Source: SZAS-103 sp964449135 (lineage in GTDB: Bacteria > Pseudomonadota > Gammaproteobacteria > Xanthomonadales > Xanthomonadaceae). Taken from it: a stretch of DNA of 9,822 nucleotides. The notes under the pieces were generated by a model that ran no database searches, was not told where the DNA came from, and was given only the letters and a program-made list of their open reading frames with translations. Below are positions 6,475 to 9,822 of the stretch, in pieces; position 1 is the first letter of the stretch; each line of letters begins with the position of its first letter. Position numbers and translations under genes: made by a program. Where the stretch lies: the NCBI GenBank assembly GCA_964449135.1, contig CAYUXZ010000063.1, forward strand, positions 1-9,822. The letters are read 5' to 3'.

Positions 6475-8094
6475 ATGTATCTCGAACACTACGGCCTGCG
6501 GGAATCGCCGTTCTCGATCACCCCCGACCCGCGTTTCGTCTATCTGTCCGAGCGCCACCGCGACGCGCTCGCGCACCTGCTCTACGGGATCGGCCAGGGC
6601 GGCGGCAGCGGCTTCGTGCAGCTCACCGGCGAGGTCGGCACCGGCAAGACCACGCTCTCGCGCCTGCTGCTCGAGCAATTGCCGGAAAGCACGCAGGTCG
6701 CGCTGATTCTCAACCCGCTGCTTTCGCCCGTGCAGTTGCTCGAGGCGATCGGCGAAGAGCTGCGCATCGGACTCGACGGCCGCCGCGGCGACATCAAGGC
6801 GCTGGTGGATGCCCTGAACATCCACCTGCTCGACGCCTACGCGGCCGGCCAGCGCGTGGTGCTGATCGTGGACGAAGCGCAGAATCTGTCGGCCGCGGCG
6901 CTCGAACAGGTGCGCCTGCTGACCAACCTGGAAACGCCGACGCAGAAACTGCTGCAGATCATCCTGCTCGGCCAGCCCGAGTTGCGCGAGCAACTCGCGC
7001 GCCCCGAACTGCGCCAGCTCGCGCAACGGATCACCGCGCGCTACCACCTGGATCCGCTCAACACGGCCGAGAGCGAGGCCTACATCCGCCATCGCTGGGC
7101 GGTCGCGGGCGGCGGACGCCTGCCCTTCGCCACCGCCGCGCTGCGCCGCCTGCACCAGCGCGCGGGCGGCGTGCCGCGGCTGCTCAATGTGATCGCCGAG
7201 CGCGCGCTGCTCGCCGGTTACGCGCGCGGCGAGCAGCCGATCGGCGAGCGCCTGCTCGATGTGGCCGCCGACGAAGTACTGGCGCCACGGAGGCGGATGC
7301 GCTCGTTCGCCGTCTGGGGCGGAGCGGCCTTGCTCGCGGCGACCCTTGCATTCGCATTCTTGCGATCGACGCCTCCGAAAGCTGCGCCGCCGTCGCACGC
7401 GCAGCGGGTCGTGAAGATGCCGATCGCGGCACAGGCGTCGCCTGCACCCGTAGCGGTTCGTGCGGAAGCTCCTCTGCTCGACGCGGCGGCGTTCACGCAA
7501 CGCCTGGCCGCCAGCCATGGCAATGCCGACGCCGCGTGGTCGCAACTGCTCGGCATTTGGTCGCTGCGCACCGACGAGATCGATCTCGCCGCGGCGATGC
7601 ATTGCGCCCCGAAGCTTGCGACAGGACTGTATTGCGCGAGCGGCACCGCGCGTCTGAACCGGCTGGCGCAGGCCGATCGCCCTGCGGTATTGAAGTTGCG
7701 AGCGAAGGCGCATGCGTCCTATGCGCTGTTGCTCGGCCTGGGCCCGGCGCAGGCGTTGCTGAGCGTGGACGGCGAATCCTTCCGCGTGCAGCGCGGCGCG
7801 CTCGAAGACGCGTTGATTGGGTACGCCGCGATCGTGCGCAACACGACCGACCCGGACTTGCCGCTGCAACGCGGCGCGCGCGGGGCCGGCGTGAAATGGC
7901 TCCGCGATCGCCTGTTGCCGGCAACGGCGGCCGGAAACGATGATCCGGTCTTCGACGACGCGCTGCTCGCCGCGGTGCGCGGCGCGCAGCACGATGCCGG
8001 CCTGCCCGCGGATGGCGTGGTCGGACCGGAAACCCTGCTCGCCTTGACGGCGACCGATCGCGACGGCCCGCATCTGCGGAAGTTGCAGGAGTAA
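6475..8094 (+). CDS. gspA: Type II secretion accessory ATPase GspA (ExeA family)
   Basis: 539-residue inner-membrane protein. ExeA-type proteins work with GspB to bind and remodel peptidoglycan so that the type II secretin can assemble. The opening MYLEHYGLRESPFSITPDPR is the family signature. A cytoplasmic AAA ATPase follows, with Walker A GEVGTGKT (52-59), Walker B VVLIVDEAQ (128-136), LLGQPEL (164-170) and GGVPRLLN (231-238). One membrane helix lies at about 279-296. The periplasmic part has a region at 335-455 that looks like a degenerate C39-peptidase-like fold and, at 462-526, a peptidoglycan-binding type 1 domain ending in GLPADGVVGPETLLAL. The related exosortase-locus ATPases share the N-terminal signature, but the peptidoglycan-binding domain and the following gspB argue for GspA. 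First gene of a likely operon with gspB and a rhomboid protease; no core type II secretion genes are in view. Confidence 0.93.
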   Translation: MYLEHYGLRESPFSITPDPRFVYLSERHRDALAHLLYGIGQGGGSGFVQLTGEVGTGKTTLSRLLLEQLPESTQVALILNPLLSPVQLLEAIGEELRIGLDGRRGDIKALVDALNIHLLDAYAAGQRVVLIVDEAQNLSAAALEQVRLLTNLETPTQKLLQIILLGQPELREQLARPELRQLAQRITARYHLDPLNTAESEAYIRHRWAVAGGGRLPFATAALRRLHQRAGGVPRLLNVIAERALLAGYARGEQPIGERLLDVAADEVLAPRRRMRSFAVWGGAALLAATLAFAFLRSTPPKAAPPSHAQRVVKMPIAAQASPAPVAVRAEAPLLDAAAFTQRLAASHGNADAAWSQLLGIWSLRTDEIDLAAAMHCAPKLATGLYCASGTARLNRLAQADRPAVLKLRAKAHASYALLLGLGPAQALLSVDGESFRVQRGALEDALIGYAAIVRNTTDPDLPLQRGARGAGVKWLRDRLLPATAAGNDDPVFDDALLAAVRGAQHDAGLPADGVVGPETLLALTATDRDGPHLRKLQE

Positions 8095-8098
8095 GGAG
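8093..8098 (+). promoter_or_regulatory. Shine-Dalgarno of gspB overlapping the gspA stop codon
   Basis: AAGGAG overlaps the last two bases of the gspA TAA, which suggests coupled translation. Its distance to the gspB ATG is 12 bases, longer than the usual 5-9. A GTG at 8103 is better placed but opens only a five-codon frame that stops inside gspB. Confidence 0.55.
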
Positions 8099-8110
8099 TA
8101 ACGTGACCGC

Positions 8111-8809
8111 ATGTCGTTGATCCTCGAAGCCCTGCGCAAGTCCGAAGCCGAACGCCGGCTCGGCAGCGCGCCGGACGTGCTCAGCGCGATGCCGGTAATG
8201 CGCGTGTCCGCGCCGCGGTCGCGCTGGCCGCTCGTCTTCGCGATCGTCGCGGGCATCGTGATGGTCGCGGCCGCAGGGCTCTGGTGGTCGCAGCGATCCG
8301 CCGTAGCGGTTTCGACTTCGATCGCAACGACCGTGCCATCACAGCCCAAGCCCGCGTCGCTTCCCCAGGCAATTCAAGTTGCACCCGCGATTCCGGCGAC
8401 TGCTCTGTCATCACATCCTGCGCCGCCCGAAGCCCCGCATCCAACGGCAGCTCCGGCGCCGCCAGCACCTCCATTCGTACCGAGCGTGATCACAACGCAG
8501 GTTGATCCGGCATCGGTTCCCGCAACGGCAGCGCCCGTCGCCACGCCGACGCCGGCGAGCGTAGCGAACGCCGAACCCGCGCTGCTCTCGCTCAGCGATC
8601 TGTCCGCCGACGAACGTGCCGGACTGCCTGCATTGAAAGTCACCATGCACGTCTATGGCGAAGATCCGGCGAAGCGTTTCATGATCGTGGATGGGCAGCG
8701 CGTCGGCGAAGGTGCGCGGTTCGCCGACGGCGTCGTGCTGGTGCGTATCCGCCGCGATGGCGCGGAGCTCGATTTGCGCGGACGCCGCGTGCTGCTGCCA
8801 AAACCCTAG
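8111..8809 (+). CDS. gspB: Type II secretion assembly protein GspB (ExeB family)
   Basis: 232-residue partner of GspA, an inner-membrane protein with a periplasmic domain. The family opening MSLILEALRKSEAERRLG (1-18) is complete and fixes the ATG despite the long ribosome-site spacing. One membrane helix (about 38-59) is followed by a Pro/Ala/Thr linker (about 75-157) that would span periplasm and wall. The C-terminal T2SSB domain (about 172-232) includes LPALKVTMHVYGEDPAKRF and IVDGQRVGEGARF. The linker DNA has relaxed third-position composition compared with the domains, typical of fast-changing linkers. It lies 16 bases after gspA and 14 bases before the rhomboid gene. In Aeromonas, ExeA and ExeB form one complex, and the adjacent gspA here supports the same role. 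Confidence 0.92.
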   Translation: MSLILEALRKSEAERRLGSAPDVLSAMPVMRVSAPRSRWPLVFAIVAGIVMVAAAGLWWSQRSAVAVSTSIATTVPSQPKPASLPQAIQVAPAIPATALSSHPAPPEAPHPTAAPAPPAPPFVPSVITTQVDPASVPATAAPVATPTPASVANAEPALLSLSDLSADERAGLPALKVTMHVYGEDPAKRFMIVDGQRVGEGARFADGVVLVRIRRDGAELDLRGRRVLLPKP

Positions 8810-8823
8810 AGCGCCGGCGCGCG

Positions 8824-9513
8824 ATGTTCCTGCACGTGCCCTCGCGCCGCAAGCTGCCGCCGCCATGGGTGACGCCATTGCTGGTCGCCGCGAGCATGGC
8901 CGCGTTCTGCTGGTTCGCGCTGCTGCACCAGGGCCCGGCCTGGCGCGCGAGCGTGGAACGCTGGGGCGTGCTCGCCGGTTCGCTGCCGGCCGACCCGCAC
9001 GACGCGCTGCGCGCGCTGCTCGACGGCCGCGCGCTCAAGCTGTTCACCGCGCTGTTCGTGCACACCGACTGGAGCCACCTGCTCGGCAATATGCTGTTCC
9101 TGGTGATCTTCGGATTGCCGGCCGAACGCGCGTTGGGGCCGTGGCGCTTCGCGCTGCTGTTCCTGCTCGGTGGCGCAGTCGCGAACCTCGTAGCGGCGAT
9201 GATGATGGGCGCGCCGGCGCGCACGATCGTCGGCGGCAGCGGCGCGGTATCGGCGGCGATCGGCGCCTATCTCGCGTTGTTTCCGCGCGCACGTCTGGGC
9301 ATCGTGGTGCCGCTGGGCCTGTTCCTGGAATTCGTGCGCGCCCCCGCGGCGTTGCTGATCGGGCTGTGGGCGCTGATGCAGCTGATCTTCACCTTTGTCG
9401 GCCCGGCGTTCGGCGCGGTGGCGTGGTGGGCGCACGTCACCGGCTTCGCGTTCGGCGTGTTGTTCGCGCTGCTCAATCGCAACGCGGTCGCGCGGCGGCT
9501 GCGCGGCGCCTAG
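8824..9513 (+). CDS. Rhomboid-family intramembrane serine protease
   Basis: 229-residue polytopic inner-membrane protein predicted to cleave transmembrane segments. The catalytic dyad and oxyanion residues of bacterial rhomboids are all visible: FVHTDWSHLLGNMLF gives His80, His85 and Asn89; IVGGSGAVSAAIGAY gives the nucleophile Ser139 in GxSG; and AHVTGFAFG gives His204. The spacing equals that of Escherichia coli GlpG in the His-His-Asn part. Six core helices can be placed between about residues 15 and 217. There is no GlpG-like cytoplasmic N-terminal domain, and the WR pair of the GlpG L1 loop is missing. It starts 14 bases after gspB on the same strand with a poor ribosome site, so it is probably co-transcribed and translationally coupled. 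The GGSGAVSAAIG motif looks classical rather than rhombosortase-like. Substrate unknown. Confidence 0.93.
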   Translation: MFLHVPSRRKLPPPWVTPLLVAASMAAFCWFALLHQGPAWRASVERWGVLAGSLPADPHDALRALLDGRALKLFTALFVHTDWSHLLGNMLFLVIFGLPAERALGPWRFALLFLLGGAVANLVAAMMMGAPARTIVGGSGAVSAAIGAYLALFPRARLGIVVPLGLFLEFVRAPAALLIGLWALMQLIFTFVGPAFGAVAWWAHVTGFAFGVLFALLNRNAVARRLRGA

Positions 9514-9822
9514 TCAGCGCTGGGTTGGCGCTGGCACCGGTGCGTTCTGTGCCGCCGGTTTCTGCGGCAATTTCTTCAGCGCCTTGAGTCCCTCGGCGAT
9601 CGCATAGTCGTCGGCGAACACGGCCACCTCGCCGCCTTCGTCGCCGTCGTCGGCTTCGCTCTGCGCGAGGTGCCCGGGCAGGTCGCGTTCGCGCAGGCCG
9701 TCGCTCTCCGGCGCGCCCTTTCGGCTGGCGGCGTCCGGATGCAGTTCCAGGTCGGGGCGGATGCCGCGCGCCTGGATCGAGCGGCCGCTGGGCGTGTAGT
9801 AGCGCGCGGTGGTGAGCTTGAT
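9514..9822 (-). CDS. Carboxy-terminal processing protease (S41 family), C-terminal 102 residues (partial)
   Basis: Only the 3' end is present; the gene enters from the right edge. The segment LTTARYYTPSGRSIQ followed by ARGIRPDLEL is the strongly conserved end of the S41 (CtpA/Prc-type) catalytic domain, which cuts exported proteins near their C-termini. The catalytic Ser and Lys and the PDZ domain would be encoded outside the window. The rest is a charged tail with an acidic patch (SEADDGDEGGE), a helix-like stretch (DDYAIAEGLKALKKL) and a Pro/Ala/Gln-rich end. The TGA at 9514-9516 directly abuts the rhomboid stop. The frame is open to the last base of the window. Confidence 0.92.
   Translation of the reverse strand: MKLTTARYYTPSGRSIQARGIRPDLELHPDAASRKGAPESDGLRERDLPGHLAQSEADDGDEGGEVAVFADDYAIAEGLKALKKLPQKPAAQNAPVPAPTQR

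Noticed and set aside
6442..8349. A 635-codon open frame on the minus strand opposite gspA and the start of gspB.
   Set aside because: The product is Arg/Gln/Gly-rich and low in complexity with no recognisable domain, while the plus strand encodes clear GspA and GspB. It is a typical antisense shadow in GC-rich DNA.
8824..9513. Assigning the rhomboid as a rhombosortase because it neighbours type II secretion genes.
   Set aside because: Its GGSGAVSAAIG active-site context and overall length fit classical bacterial rhomboids, and no GlyGly-CTERM protein is encoded in the window.

Overview
The window is a gene-dense, GC-rich chromosomal segment. It most resembles a gammaproteobacterium of the Lysobacterales (Xanthomonadales), for example a Rhodanobacteraceae or Lysobacteraceae member. 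That assignment is an inference from protein style: a 1064-residue PutA with no ribbon-helix-helix domain, a ctaC-ctaD order, a detached gspAB pair and an OmpP1/FadL porin. No rRNA, tRNA, IS element, phage gene or CRISPR array is visible.

Layout. (1) Minus strand, 1-1315: cytochrome c oxidase genes, ctaC (subunit II) followed by the start of ctaD (subunit I), which runs off the left edge. (2) 1316-1610: a divergent control region with a plausible ctaC promoter, a long ctaC leader holding a hairpin and a 16-bp perfect palindrome, and a -10 element for the rightward gene. (3) Plus strand, 1611-4805: putA, the bifunctional proline catabolic enzyme with a GTG start. (4) 4806-4889: intrinsic terminators between the convergent putA and fadL. 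(5) Minus strand, 4890-6242: a FadL-family outer-membrane transporter. (6) 6243-6474: a divergent promoter region. (7) Plus strand, 6475-9513: an apparent three-gene operon of gspA (ExeA-type ATPase), gspB (ExeB-type) and a rhomboid intramembrane serine protease. (8) Minus strand, 9514-9822: the C-terminal end of a carboxy-terminal processing (S41) protease, whose stop codon abuts the rhomboid stop codon.

How the genes relate. CtaC and CtaD are the electron-entry and catalytic subunits of an aa3-type terminal oxidase. PutA feeds proline electrons into the same respiratory chain through its FAD, although no shared regulation can be seen. FadL would import hydrophobic substrates. GspA and GspB form the inner-membrane complex that helps insert the type II secretion secretin through peptidoglycan. 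The rhomboid gene directly behind them is the most interesting context in the window, because a different rhomboid subfamily (rhombosortase) is known to act on type II secretion substrates. The genes are mostly housekeeping families. I see no clearly undescribed system, but the gspA-gspB-rhomboid unit, the degenerate peptidase-like domain inside GspA and the structured ctaC leader deserve a look.
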